From Aptenodytes patagonicus (Eukaryota; Chordata; Aves; Sphenisciformes; Spheniscidae), in assembly GCF_965638725.1 (NCBI RefSeq), contig NC_134949.1, positions 121,829,794-121,893,793 of the forward strand: a stretch of 64,000 nt of DNA, written 5' to 3'. The position numbers and the translations under genes were made by a program. The notes under the pieces are model-generated. The model did not search any database. It had not been told where the DNA came from and saw only the letters and a program-made list of their open reading frames with translations. Shown piece after piece: positions 1 to 58,500 of the stretch; position 1 is the first letter of the stretch, and each line of letters opens with the position of its first letter.

Positions 1-45178
<45,178 letters not shown>

Positions 45179-45720
45179 GCCGTTGCCACTGCCCCGCGAG
45201 GGCCGCCCCGGAAGCGGCCCTGTCGGCGGCGCCGCGCACCGGCAGGAAGGGGCGGCGGCAGCGGCCTCTTCCCCGCCGCGGCCCCGCTGCCAGCGAGGCG
45301 GGGGTGGCGGTGCTCCCGGCCCGGGGAGCGGAGCTGGGCTCGGGCCCTGAGCGAGCACGGCCGGCCGGGAGCAGCGGGGCCGCGCCTCTCCCGCCGTGAG
45401 GAGCCGAGGCTCGGCTGCAGCGTAAGGGCCCCCCGCGGCTTGCTGTGCGTTCAGCCGGCGGCCCGTGCCGTGCAAGGGCAGCCTTTCCAGCCCCCGCCCG
45501 CCCCGGGCCGATCTCCCTCCGTGAGATTTCCCGGCCTTACTGCTCCTCCAGCCTCTGCCCCAGCTGCCTTGCGGCTCATACAGAGCCCTCTCCCCAGCAG
45601 CGCTGCCCCGCGTTTCCCCGGCCGCCCCTTCCGGGCTTTCCAGGTGGAAAGTGCCCCCGCTCCGAAATCCCCCTCCGCTGGCACGGGCCTAGTTTTGTGA
45701 GGCAGCCGTGAGCACTTGGC

Positions 45721-48170
45721 CGCTCATTTCTGCTGGCGGACCTGGCCCTGTCACACATTTCAGTTGACGCTTCCTTGCCCGAAACTGCCCTGCACATACA
45801 GTTACTGCATGTCGGACAGCTGCCCTTCCAGCTGCCCCGGGCATTCAGTCCCCGGGGCGAAAAGCAAAGGCACTTCGCACGTGTGCGTGCATAAAAGCAT
45901 AAACTACCCTTTGCATAATGTGAGTATGCGTTTGGTTGTCAGCGCAATCAGTGCCCAAGTTGACAAAAAGCATTAAAAACAGTTACCGTGCCTTTTCTTT
46001 CCTGCGCTTGTCTCTCAGGATGCTTTGGTCGCCCCATTTGAAGCGCAGCCACGCAGTCCTGACTGGTACCGCTGAAGGGTGAAAGCTTCTGGGGTAGGGG
46101 GGCTTCAAAAGCAGAGCTCCAGCACCCTGCAACAGTCTCTCATCCGTCGCTGCTCCCAAGGCGAAGCAGGTTTTTGTCTCCACTGGCACCACAGTTTCAC
46201 AGGACTGCAGTCCCATGCAGTCCTGAACTGAGGAGACACAAACTTTGGAGTGGAAGGGGAAAGCAGGCGTGCCAGGAAGCAGGGAGAGGAGAGAACTTCT
46301 TCAGATACTAGGGAAAAGGTTAAATGGCTGTTGTTTGCAAAAGCAATAGTCAGAAACTGATTTCCAATTAACAGGCTGTGTTTCCATTACATTTTCAAAT
46401 CTGTCTGGTTAAAATACCTTATATAAATAACAATTACAAACAAATAATGAGACACTATACAAGTGTACTGGTTGCCTGTCAGCCTGTGAAACACATTACT
46501 CAAGGCGGCCAAATATATTGTTCTCTAGACTTAAATTGAAACCAGAGGTTTTGCTTTCAGCAAGAGTTATTTCAAGAGAAGCATAGCGATAACGAGGAAT
46601 GGAAAAAGTCCTGTTCCAATAAACTGTTAGATATGAAATGCCAACAGTTGAAACAGTAGTGGAAGATAAAGGAGATTGTTATGTCAGTAAGAGAAAATTA
46701 AAATCAAGTTAGAGATCTATCCAAAATCGATTCTTTTTCCTAGTCACAAGTAATAAATAAAGGCAATATTAATATCTTTATGTTTTTCCTGACATGAGTT
46801 TTTGTTAAAACTGGTTTTTTACTGTTAAAAAAAAGTGATCCAGAAGAGGGCAACATTAACAGCCATTCTAGGATTTAGGATGGACAAATGCTTTAATGTT
46901 GATGGAAGATGCTGCAATATTTTGAGAACAGATGGTGGAGTAAAATAAACGAAGGTAAAGTTAGAAGGCACAGAAGGGTAAAATAAAAGGAGTACATAAG
47001 ACTGGGAAAAAAAGGAAATGTGAAAATATTAATTGCTAGATACTAGGTACAAGGGCTTTTTTAAAGTAACAGAAGAGCTAGGCTAAAAAGCATTAAGCTG
47101 CTAGTTACATCATACTCCAAACTCTGTTAATCATTTATGATATTTCCAGAAATACTTAATTTTAACTCAGTAGATATCAACTATTTTTCTGCTTGTTTTG
47201 ATAGCAGTTTCATTTGGTATTCACCACAGTATAGCAAATAATATGCAAAGGCACAATTCAATTCTTCCATAAAATTCTGTTCAATTCTTCCATAAAACAT
47301 TATTGATGGGTTGTTCTGGATGATGGGAATCCTTTGTTTCAACCTTAGAGTTTTCTTGAAAATTAGTTGAAGGTCTGCAGATACACAAATGCATTTGCAA
47401 TTCCAGAAATTGGGGGGCACATAATATGGAAAGTAAATAACATTCTCAAGAGGGAGCTGGTTTGTTTTTGAGGGGATGAAAAGGAATGCTAGAGCTGAAA
47501 AATACTTATGTAACACAGCTTTTAAAAGGCTCAAAGCACTCATACTGATACCTTCCAGGTAAAAGTCATAGTTGTCAGACTTACAAGCTTGATCACTATC
47601 ATCACACCATATTTCATAGAATAGCTAGTATAAAAATATTACTGCAAAATGCTAGTGAAAATTATTGTAGTTTCAACTTTAAATTCAATTATTCTCTCCC
47701 CTCGCTGCCTGAGTAGCTGTCATAGGCTTTAATGAGGATGATGAGGAAGACTGTTAGTTTCACATCAAGCCAGATTACTTCCACGTTCTTGCCGTAGAGT
47801 ACTTTGAAGCCTAGGTCCTTTTCCTTCTCTATTATGTCTATGACAATTTTCCTCCCCCAAGTCTGTTTTTTGGCCAGTTCCATTCATGGAGGCCCAATCG
47901 AAGAATGAGACATCAAGCTCAGACAAAGTTCATCTGCTCTGTTGTGCCTACATGTTTAACAGATGTGAAGTGAATGAGTCAAGTATTAATTTCTGAGCTG
48001 CCCAGTTTTCAGTAAATCGAAATATACTTCTGTGATCCTTGCCAGATGAACATATAATCATATCCAAGATACACATTGCTCCTTTGGCATTTGCTAGTCT
48101 GAAAAATAATTCTTAGTCCCTCTCATGAACCTTAGCTCTCACCCTTGTTCAACGAACAGTTCCAGATACA
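45721..48170. other. Intergenic, upstream of URB1
   Basis: AT-rich sequence between URB1 and EVA1C. It contains two adjacent minus-strand open frames (47689-47883 and 47181-47543) of unknown meaning and a short tandem duplication at 47257-47297. No gene is called. Confidence 0.6.
47257..47297 (+). repeat. Two-copy tandem duplication, 23-base period
   Basis: TTCAATTCTTCCATAAAA occurs at 47257-47274 and again at 47280-47297, separated by TTCTG. Confidence 0.9.
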
Positions 48171-48179
48171 AAACTAATC

Positions 48180-48790
48180 GAGCCAGGTGACCCATTCCTG
48201 CATCAGCCGTAATCTGACCTCGGAAGCCTTTACTGGCTTGGATAGTATCTAGAGTAACAAGCCCCAGCCCCGCAGCCCTGCCTAATTTGCCTTTGCCTCC
48301 CAAACTTGAACATTATTCCTAGCTCTAGGATCCTCACTCATGCAATCCTGAAGACAAAAACTGTTTTGGCAGATTAGGCCAGTTCTTACCCAATAGCTTC
48401 ATCAAGGTCTACCTTCTGGTTTCAGCCATAAACTCTCCTGTCTTGTTCACCCAGCCCCTACCTCTGGCCTTGAGCTATAGCTCAGCGATACTTGCTATGC
48501 CAGCCCTCTAGCTTAAGCCTGTTGATGCGAACTTGTATCATTTCCTAACCATGCCCTGGTGACCCTTACTAAGCTCAGCCTGATCTCCTGGCCTGCAACC
48601 TCACACTACAGATGAGCGACTATCCCTATGAGTAGGGCTGCTGATAGACCCATACCTCGACAGAGCTATACAGCCCATGCTAATCCCGGATCAGACTTGA
48701 CCTTTAAAACCACTGATGTTTGGTTTAGCGGAGCCCCTGCCAGTTACGGTACCACTGCACCACTACTGCTCTCAGTGGTGGTATCACTTA
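48180..48790. other. Unclassified block with unusual composition
   Basis: About 600 bases richer in C and in CCT/CCC trinucleotides than the AT-rich sequence around it, with irregular recurrences of AGCCC, CAGCC and TAAGC-type words. It contains no long open frame. It may be an old interspersed repeat that I cannot place. Confidence 0.4.
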
Positions 48791-51700
48791 ATGGCCGTAT
48801 ATGATCTGTGATTCCCTACTTTACACTAATTTTGGTCCAGAGCATGTAGGAAATGCAGTAGTTTCTTATCATGCATTTTTCATTTGACGTATAAGTTAAT
48901 TATAGAAAGCATTCAGAGGGACTGAATTTCATCAAAAATCACATCTTTAAAACTGTTGTTCTCAATGTTCTTTCATGGTTTACAGAATTACTTCATAGAA
49001 AAGTTTCCTTCAGTTTTTCCCAAAATTTCAAGTTCCTGCGTGACATACAGCCGTTTATCAGATCTTTCCGCTTTCCAGCCTTTGACACCCGAGGCATGGG
49101 ATTCACAGAGGGAGAGGGGGCGGATGCTGCCAAGAGATGGGTTAAGCGTCAGGACCGCTTCCTCAACACAGCCTCGCGAGAAAGGAATATTCCCAACACA
49201 GCCCAACACTATCACTTCTTCCTCATCACGTGTCCAAATACCCTGCGTCCCATACCCCCACCACCCTCGCTCTGGTCAGCCCAGTGCCAGCTCACACGCT
49301 TGGAGATACAGACATTGCAAAGCTTGAATTCCAGAAATTTAGAAACAAGGGCTCTGGGTGATGCACAAGAATGGTGTATGGACTCAGGAACTGAGTGGGC
49401 AGGCTGGACTGAGGCAATAACCCTAGTGAAACTGCCCTGCAATGCCAGTGCCTCTCTGGCATAAGCAGTTACAGCAATTTAGTAAAAGCACAACTTTTTT
49501 TGCTCTTGATGCTGAAAAACAAAATGACCCCTCCTCCTCCTCCAGTCTCTTAGTTTTTTCAGCTGGAGCAGCACTTTTCTGAATAGCTGAAGGAGTGCAT
49601 TTTAAAATCTGACTAATGACAGTTTATCTTCCCTGCCATTACACTAGAGCCCTATCGATATCAAAGGACCTAACTCGCCTGCGGCGTCAGCAGTACAAAC
49701 GTGCATTAGCACCAGGGTTTTGAGCCAGGGCACGGTATGAGTCGGGAATCAGGCTGCTTGCCCAGATGCTGAAGATGGATGGAAAGATCAGAAAAGAAGG
49801 GAAGAGGACAGAAGAGCGGGAAGGTCAGTGAGAAGACTGGGATGAGCTAGAGGAGGAATAAGCTGAAGGCAGCTGTAGGTATCTACTTGCGATAAACTGA
49901 ATAAACCCTTTAGTTCAATGCACAAAACAGGACCTTTGGCACTATGGGATAGTTACAGCCAGAGGCAGAAAAAGGGTATCTTCCATGTTTACTGAAATCC
50001 TTCCCACCTTCTATACATAGAATAATCTTCAACCATCATCAAGCCCGAGTTAGTTTAACCATAGTCACTGAGCATCTCCAGAATTTACCATGGAACCCTT
50101 ACGGTACTGAGAGGAAAAGCAAGCACTTAGAAACAATGCAATATTATTTTCAAATTTTGTTATTTGCTTCTAATTTTGGGGTGCTCAGGTTGAATTAGTG
50201 TAAGGTCTGGATCTCAAAACTGTTAACTCTCACTGATTAGATATTGATACGGGCTACTCTTTTCTGAAACACTACCAGTGTTGCATGCCTTTGCATACCT
50301 AACTTGAGAGACCTTGAGGCCTGATTTTCCAAGGCTTTTGAAAAAGTCACCAATTTTTCAGTGCTTTGACATTGATTCTGTGGCTTTAAAAAGCTGCTGT
50401 CTTGAGTTTCAAGTGTACAAAATCATTAGTTATTTTGGAAAACCTTAGCCTAAATACATCTTAAAGGCAAAACAGTGACAACAACCAGCCAAAAAGCAGG
50501 GTCATAAACCTGTAATAAGGCACTTTCACAAGTAAACAGGCTGATTTCCAAGACTGTGGTCCACCCAGCAGCTCTGTCCTAATGTCCTTCCTAAACTGAG
50601 AGGCAAGACGCATAATCTCTTCCAGTCCATCTTTGAAGATTCGTGTCAGGAGGTGACCAGGGATGACTTACGTGCTTTAAGAGGGCAAGGACAACAAAGC
50701 CAGGACCTTTTCCTTGGTGCGTTTGTTCTTCCTCCACCTTAGGTCTTTTTTTTTCTTGTTTCCAGCAGTAAGCTGTGTGAGATGGGGCATGCCTCTTACT
50801 TCATGTCTATACAAGTGCCCAGGTGTACTGCTAGAAAAAATAATCTGTACACAGGAGAGGTGCCAGTAAGACTGGCAGCATTCAGGAGGATGAGGAGCGG
50901 TGACCTTTTTCCTGCATGCAATGAGGAAGTTGGAATGAGATTTCATTCAGATGGAATAAAACACGAGGAGATTGGTTTTACAAACTTCGTATGTTACATC
51001 TTACTGCTTTTTTTGTGAAGTGGTCAGGGTCTCTATGGCAGAAAATAGCAAATATTTCCCCTCCTTCTAAACCTGCTGGGTGAAGTACTGTACTCTGTAT
51101 TCATTCAAACTTCTGCTTACATGCATGAGAATGTTTCCTAACTACGGCTTGCAGAATTGGTCCTCTCAAGTTCAAATTACTGCACACTTGAAGATCTTGT
51201 TAGAACTTAAAATCTGTAGCACCTCGTGAGAACTTACAGCATCCAAAACACATTTAGAATTGAAAAAATACAAGAGAGCCTTCTCTACCACTATTTTCAT
51301 TCTTGTATCCATAGAAATAGGGGTTGAATCGGGAAAAATGTGCTATGCTATTTTAAATAATCGCCATATAGTGATTACTGTAAAGCATGTGCTTTGTTTT
51401 AACTGGTCTGACACTCATTTCCATAGAAACAGGGAGAGGATAGCAGCACACTTGTTTGAACTGTCTTGTAGATTTCATCTGTGTCAGAATGCAGGAATAT
51501 AAAGCATTTAAAAATGTGGGAAAAGTCTGGGGTTTTATACTTCAATTTTTTTTATCTCAAAAAGCCAAAGAGAAAATTAGTGAACTTCTTGGAAGTTTTA
51601 TTCTGGGGGAAGAGAATGAAAATGACATATATCAGCTCCCAATAAATTTATTGGGGAGAAAAGAGGAAGAAAAAGCAGTAGGAGGTATAGTGGGGAGATG

Positions 51701-54700
51701 TGTGTTTATATGTATGTGAAAAAGTATTTCTGAGATTATATATTTCTGATAATTTCTGCTACTGTGCTATAGATCTTGTGGGTTTTTTACTAATAGAAAA
51801 TTTTAGGCCATCTAACTCAACTGTCTTCTATTATTTCACATTGTTTGTTTGTTTCCTAACTGACAGCACTAATTTTATTTGAATTTCCATACACTAAGCC
51901 ATGATACGAGTTTCAAATTGGCAGTTTGGCTGAAGTTCAGAGAAAAATGAACAATATGGAGGAAAAAGAAATGAAGAGCTCAGATTGTGGCTTTGCTCTT
52001 GCAATGCTTCCATGCAACAACACAGTTCCTGCATTTCTGACACCGTGAAATGATTTCTTTTCTCCCCAAGTTCAAAAGGGAGAAACTGTTTGAAGCAGAC
52101 ATGATATCTAGCCTGGATTCTAACTTACAGGCTTTCATTTTTTCTTTGGGGAAAAAATGGATCTCACTCCTGTTGATCATAAGGAAAGGCCAAGGCTGAG
52201 AGATTTTGTAATTCTACATGCTGAACGTGTCTGGATTAGTTACATTGTCTTCCAACTACTGAGCACTGCCAGCTTGTAGAAACTGCTTTCAAGGCTATGG
52301 CAAAGAAACACATTCTGCACATCAGGAGAAATAATACTTTCTGCGTCCCTACCTTTGTGTTTTACACTGCTGTCTCTATTTAAGCACTACCCATAGCAGG
52401 GAATAGCAGGGATTACCAAAACCATTACAGATTTTAGGTTAATATTGAATAGCAAAGTAGCCCCCGTTCGGGGAGGGGGGGTGGGGGGAGAGAAAAATAA
52501 AATAAAAAAAAATTGTCAATGCCATTTTACTGAAAGCACGTCTTCAATTCCTATTGGCTACAATGTCCATAAGTTGCTCTCCTCCATAGGAAGGCTTCCC
52601 TAAAAGGCAGATACCTACACATAGGAGCACCCAGCTGCCTCTTGTGTTGTTATTCAACCCTCACTGCCTCACCTCCCCGGAGGTTACCTACAACATTTTG
52701 AACCTCTCCCAGTTCAGTCATTCCACCTGAAAACTGCCTTTGCCTTTGGGTTATACCTGCACAGTGCCAAAAGCATACCAGGCTCATTCCTGCACCGCTG
52801 GATGGTCTTTTTCCTACAGCACCACGGGGCTAGAAAAGGCAATGTTATCTCATTGGAAAGAGAAGATTCACAGGTTCTCATTAGGCAAACAGCCCCGCAG
52901 GTTCTTCTGATTCAAAGACTTTCAAGCATGAGTACAGGATATTTCTCAGTGATTTTTGACATTCTATATATTCTTCTGCATTGATTGTGTACTTGTCACA
53001 GATCCATTGTCTACTCAGTCACACACAGCAGACTGAGTTGCCATCCTTGACATCTATGTTCCAGGGATTAGTGAGCAATTCAGAGAGAAGGAGGTGACGC
53101 ATTTCCTGTTAGAGCTATAGCAGGTGGCCTGAGGATGAGATCTCTCTCCATTGACTGTATAGGGAGTGGGGGTCTGGCATCCTGAAGCCATAGATCATCT
53201 GCCTGCGCTCACTTAAAGTTATGGTAGATACGTAATTATGGTAGACATGGCAGGTGTGAAGTTAGGGTAGACAAGTAAGTAAGTTCACCATAGTCATCTA
53301 GACACCTTTCTAGAAGATCTGAGCATGGCTCCCAAATGCTTACTTTTATGGAGGGGTAAAAATCTGTGCTACTTATACCATTTCCCTGGTATTAATTTCT
53401 GCCCTCGGTGGAACTGACCTGTGACAGCAAGTGCAGGAAGTGGCAGATTAAGTGACCAGGAACGGCAAGATCAAGGGAAAAAATGAGAGGAGTAGGCAGG
53501 AGACTCCCAAAAGTCTCCTTCCAGTACTACAGTTGGAAGGCACAGGGTAACGGTTCAATTCAGAGGCAAACACTCTCCTTATCTGAAGCAGCCAGAAGGA
53601 AGAGCTTCACACACCTGGCAGAGCTACTGTTCTCTCTTCCCATCCGTGTTTGCAGTTGCAGATGCTTCAGAGCTATTCCATTTTATCCTGTTACTTCGGC
53701 ATCTTTGATCCCATTTATCTGAGTTCAGTAAAACTTGATGGACTGTCCCTGACCTCAGGCAGGTTCGTGTGAAACCTGGTTTGCTCTTATCTGCCCAAGA
53801 CTAAGGAAGCATGACTATTATGTACGCGTTACCCAGTTGTTATTCTGTGTGTGAGGAGGGAGAGGGTGAGGAAAGAAAGTAGATTCAGATTCAAACATGA
53901 AGTTCAAGCTGGTCAAAGTTCAGTGTAACCTCCGGAAAGAGGTGCCAAAGTTTGGAAATTCAAAGCTGGACATCATCCAACTTCAGTTGGAATAGGAGGA
54001 GAGGAATGGATTTAATAGAATTAGTTTGGTTCCGTCATCTCTCACCTACTCATTTTTTTTTTCAGGAGAAAGGAGATCAGTGCGAACATGCATGCCAGGA
54101 TGTAAACACCTAGATGTTCTTGCCTACCGACTTCATACCCAAGCACAACCCCAGGGCAGAAGATGCTTTCATGCCCCGTTTCCAGTGTCGGTTCTAGGCT
54201 GTCTTTCCCGAGGGCAGCTCAGGAACTGGGAAATGAGTGTCCTGATTTATTCTCTTTAGTCCTTCATGCCTTAAAAGGAGCTCCAAATTATATTTGAAGG
54301 TGGCTTAGCAGGTTGTAACGACAAGTTGTTTGAACTTCCCACTGGTTTACTTTTCCAGTCTTACAAAAGATTTCAGGGAACAACCTGAACTCCCTCGAAG
54401 TAACTTCAAGATGTTTTCTCACTTTGCAATGAATGCTTTAAGCAAGCCTACACACTTCAAACTCAGCTATGCTGAACTGCATGGGTCTTAAAGCTAAGGG
54501 CTGCGATAAGGTGTTGTCAGGCAACAACATGAGGAAACAGAGAAAGGGAAATTTTCTTCTGCAACACGGAAGGGTCGGGGCCATTTCTTAACACAGCTGT
54601 TTGCCCACCGAAATCCCTCATCCAGGGATCCTGCCGGGCAAAACTGTCAGCTGGGTTTCCCCCCGAGACCCGTGAGCCAACGTATGAAGACAGGAGCCGG

Positions 54701-54949
54701 GCTGGAGTAGTAGACTTGGCAGGGTGTGGCATGTGGGGCAAGCAGGTCTGAAGGAGGGAAAGCAGGGAAGCTGCGCTGCGGGGCACAGGGAGTGATGGGG
54801 AGCGACGGGGAGCACCTTGCATCTGTCTTGGGAAAAATACAACCAGGGAAATGTTGTCACATGAGTCAGGGCGTGTGTGTAAGTCCGTGACAGCCCTCCG
54901 ACCATTGCCAAGCAGGAATGAGGGGGAAAAATAAGTTAAAAATAAAGCC
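48791..54949. other. Intergenic, between URB1 and EVA1C: no gene seen
   Basis: Open frames are short and not protein-like. One G-rich stretch (52470-52488) could form a G-quadruplex. No known repeat family recognised. Confidence 0.55.
52470..52488 (+). repeat. G-rich tract, possible G-quadruplex
   Basis: GGGG, A, seven Gs, T and six Gs in a row give four G-triplets with one-base loops, next to an A-rich stretch. Confidence 0.7.
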
Positions 54950-55403
54950 CTTCGCACGGGGTGTGAAGGCGAAATCATGCCTCTTCGCCGAGAGGGAGGC
55001 GCCGGGACCTCGAACTGCCCGGAGAGGGGTGGGGAGAGCCGGGGGAGGGCGGGCGAGGTGCAGCCGGGTCTGAGTCAGCCCGGCCCGCACGATGTGCGTT
55101 GAGGGCAGTGCCAGGCACGGCGTCGCAGAGAAGCCTCTTCCCTTCCCCACCGCCCTCGTGGGCTCCCGCGCGGCGGCGGCGGCGGCGACTCGCCTCCCGG
55201 GGCCCCGCGCCGGCCGGGATCCCCTCCCGCCGCGGCGAGGGGCGGCTGCGCTGCGGCCTCGGCCTCGGCCTCGGGCAGGGCCGCTCCGCCCTCTTCCCGC
55301 GCCCCGCCGCCCGCGCGGTCCCGGGGCAGCCGGCGCTGCCCCGCGGCGGAGGGCGCCCGGCGGGCAGGGGGTGGCCGTGCCGCCAGCCGGGGCCGGCTCC
55401 ATC

Positions 55404-55409
55404 ATGTGA
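55404..55409 (+). promoter_or_regulatory. EVA1C: Start-stop uORF (ATG TGA) upstream of EVA1C
   Basis: An ATG directly followed by TGA, with A at -3, ends 45 bases before the EVA1C start codon. A longer upstream frame opening at 55092 uses the same stop. Whether either is in the mRNA depends on the unknown transcription start. Confidence 0.5.
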
Positions 55410-55454
55410 GGCGGCGGGTCTGCCCCCCCGCCCCGAGCTGCCCTTTCCCGCACC

Positions 55455-55581
55455 ATGAGGGAAGGGGATGCGGGGCAGCACCCACGCCGGAGACAGGTAG
55501 AGCCCGGGCGGCTCCTCCGCCTCCTTTCCTGCGTGATCCTCGTGTGCAGCGCGGAGGTCGCGGCGCTCGCCGACTTCTCAG
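55455..55581 (+). CDS. EVA1C: EVA1C exon 1 (coding part), signal peptide
   Basis: EVA1C (FAM176C) is a membrane protein with SUEL-type galactose-binding lectin domains; its worm relative EVA-1 binds SLIT and heparin in axon guidance. This exon encodes 42 residues plus one base. RRRQVEPGRLLRLL and VCSAEVAALADFSG align with human RRQVEPPGQLLRLF and VCSKEISALTDFSG as I recall them. Basic residues followed by the hydrophobic stretch LLRLLSCVILVC form a signal peptide, with likely cleavage near the final alanines. Start: ATG in CACC ATG A context; donor TCAG|GTACGG, phase 1, as expected before the human YLTKLL exon. The lectin domains are encoded beyond the right edge. The gene is divergent from URB1, the same order as in human. 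Confidence 0.9.
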
Positions 55582-58500
55582 GTACGGAGCGGGCGCGCCG
55601 GCGGCGGCGGGAGGGCCGGGACCGACTAACGGTCACCCGGGACGCGGTGCCCGGCGCGGGGGCTGAGGGGCGCGGCGTCAGGGCTCGGGGCTCTGCCGCG
55701 GCGGCTGGGGGGCTCTGTGGGGCTCGGCGGCGGCCGCCGGGGCAGGAGGAGGGCACCTGCGCCCCGCCCGCCGAGCAGGGGTCCGGCGGCGCTCCCGGCT
55801 GCCTGCCCTCCGTAACGCCTCGGGAGGGGAGCCGTCGTACCCCGGCACCCCCGGACAGGCGCGGGCGCGAGGTGCCGGCGCTCTCCGCCGCGGGAGGGCC
55901 GGGGCTGCCTGCCTCCTGCGCTCCCCGGCCCGGTGGCGGACCCCGCCCGAAACAGCTCAGAAAGCTGCGTATTGACCGGCGAGCTCCAGGCACGTCGTGT
56001 CCCGGAGCCAGGGCGCGGGCCTGTACCCAGGGGAGCAGGGGCGCATGATTCAGATGTGCCGTAGCTGCGGCACCGTGTGAAGGAGGGGAGGAAGGAAGAG
56101 GGTTAAGAGCTTCCAGAGGGGTCAGGTGGGAAGGGATGTGAGGACTTGAACTGTCGGTTTCTTCTCAGCTGCGCGATGGGAAAACTATGCGTGAATCGGC
56201 CAGGGCCTGGCCAAAAGTGCGTGGAAGTCCCTGGAAAGATTCCCACTTTCTCCTGGAGACTTGGAGTCGGGCCCTGAGTGAGCCGTCCTTAACTCCGGCA
56301 GCGAACAAATGCTGCACTTCTCTCTGCTGGGAGAGTGTTTCGCCTCGTAGCGCTGGGATGGTGAGAGTCGCTTCAAAGTGAGCAGAGGCGCTAGTTGTCA
56401 TTCAGAAATCACGTATGTGATCACTGCGAGGGTGCTGTGTCAGTGCAAAATGAAATGACTGTAGAAACTGGAAAGGTGTCCTTGTTTCCAGCAGAACAAA
56501 GAAGCAATCTTTCTTTTCTGTTTGAGAAAACTGCGCTCTTGTAACTTTCCTTATGCTCCAGGACATCTCACTGCTGTTAGAAGGTTATTTAGAAGAGCGG
56601 TTTCTCTCCTTTCTGTATTTCACAGTAAGCATAGTATATTCCTGGCAGTCGCAAGCTTAAGGAACTGCCTCTAGGGCAGAAAGCAAACCTTACCCGTAAT
56701 GAACAGAGCAGAACTTCCCAAAAGCCAGCTGAGTGCACCGGAACAAAGTTAGTATATAATTAATAGTCCAAATGTGTTGTTATGCATATTAATGCAGTTT
56801 GTGTTAATACAGTTCAAAATGCTGGTGATGGTTCTGTAGAAACTATTTTCTCAGCAGTAGGAAAATAACAGTTTGTGATTTTATTATTGTGTCCGTAAGC
56901 CTGAACATTTCTAAGCAAGCAACGACCAAATATAAAGACCAGAATTATATACTTGGATAAACTATGTTTCTCCTATTAGATTCCTTTCACACGTAAAAGG
57001 CTTTTAAATGCTTGCTGTCCTATTCTTTGGTGGTTTTTTGGCTTAACTGCTGGCTTGTAGATGTTAGTTTTGGAATCACGTGGTAGTTCTCCACAAGAAA
57101 ATAAAATAAATGTTCAAATTTTCCCTTTCAAATAGCCGCTGAGTTAAAAAATATCTCTCTAGTTTATCTAGGAAAGTTCCTCTCACAAAAGTCCATTCAC
57201 TTTTCAAATGAAGTTATTTAGATAAGGTTATCCAAGGTACGTTTCAGAAGTACGGCTGTATTCAGTATTCATTGTGCACTGAACTTTCCAAATAGGTAGA
57301 ATGACCAAGGAAAAATCTCTGTCTCACCCCAGAGATCAGTATTAAAAATGTCATGCAGACAATTCAGTAAATAAGATGTAGAAAAGAAAATCAAATTCTA
57401 AAACTGTTGCCAGACTGGGAAGTTTCCAGGCCTGAACAAATTCTGCTCACATTTTCTTTTTACTTTTAACATGGAGATCTAATCCAGAATGACAGAAAAG
57501 ACCAAAATGCTACTGGAGCCTTTTAAAAAAAAGGTATCCAGAGCACACGGAGAAGTTTTTAGCTACTTCAAAATTAAGTGCTGTGGGCCAGGGACTGTCA
57601 GACGTAAGATGACACCGTGCGGTGCCATCCCCAGTCTGTTTAATACGTGTTAAAGAATTACAACAAGCTCCGTAACAGCAGCTTCAAGCTGAGCTTCTAG
57701 AGTTGCTGAATTTCCTTATTTGCGCCCTCCCTCAGCAGGAACAGCGACTTGATTTTCATAAGCTCTGTTGAATTTACATGAAAACAAATCTGCCCCGTTT
57801 AAAGGGGCAGCGCCCTGCAGCTGCCCAGGTGCAGGCAGCTCCTGGGGGATTATCCCGATGGATGAGGAGCGGGGAGCTGGCTCCCCCGGCTTTACCCACC
57901 ACCTGCACTTTAACTTTTCTGGAAAGGGTCGGGTCTAACCCTGCCCTTCTGAGGGCAAAGCTTCCAGGCAGCCGGTTACAGGTTTCCATGTGCAGCCCGT
58001 GTCATAGCAAAAGGAACTGAGATCTGCACCTCGAATGTGTTCTGCGTGATTTGATCTGGTACTGGGAATTAAGGAGTTCACAGAGAATTGGAAGGCCAGT
58101 TGCTTAAACTTTTCCTCCTTTTCACAGATTTCAGGCTTTTATACTCAGATTATCAGGTGCATACTTTTTTGGGTCATTGCCTTTTCCGCTCTGTGTGTTT
58201 CCAGCATCAGATCTCTACCTCAGCAGCCCAAACTCTGTTCCTCTCTCCTTCTACCCCTTCCATTCTGACAGCTTTCTATAATCACTTCCCAGACTGCTGT
58301 CAGATTGCAACAACTGCACGTGTAATCTTTGTTGTTCTCTTTATGTATGCATTAAATTGTGCTAGCAATTCTAACCTGCCCAGGTCTTGTTAATCACAAG
58401 ACCTAGCTGCTTGCTTGTAACAACACAAAGATGACCCCTCTTGGGATATGTTTGATGATTTGGAAAGGGGAGCAGGGAACAGTGTATGTGGATAGTGAAG

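Larger units (their letters stand above)
54950..56060. promoter_or_regulatory. EVA1C: CpG island at the EVA1C promoter
   Basis: A dense CpG block around EVA1C exon 1. It includes about five CGG units (55171-55187) and three GGCCTC units (55255-55272) upstream of the start codon. The transcription start is not placed. The 375-codon minus-strand and similar plus-strand open frames here reflect GC content, not genes. Confidence 0.85.

Noticed and set aside
54866-55993. A 375-codon minus-strand open frame opposite EVA1C exon 1
   Set aside because: Same reason: Arg/Pro/Gly-rich by-product of the CpG island, antisense to a recognised exon.
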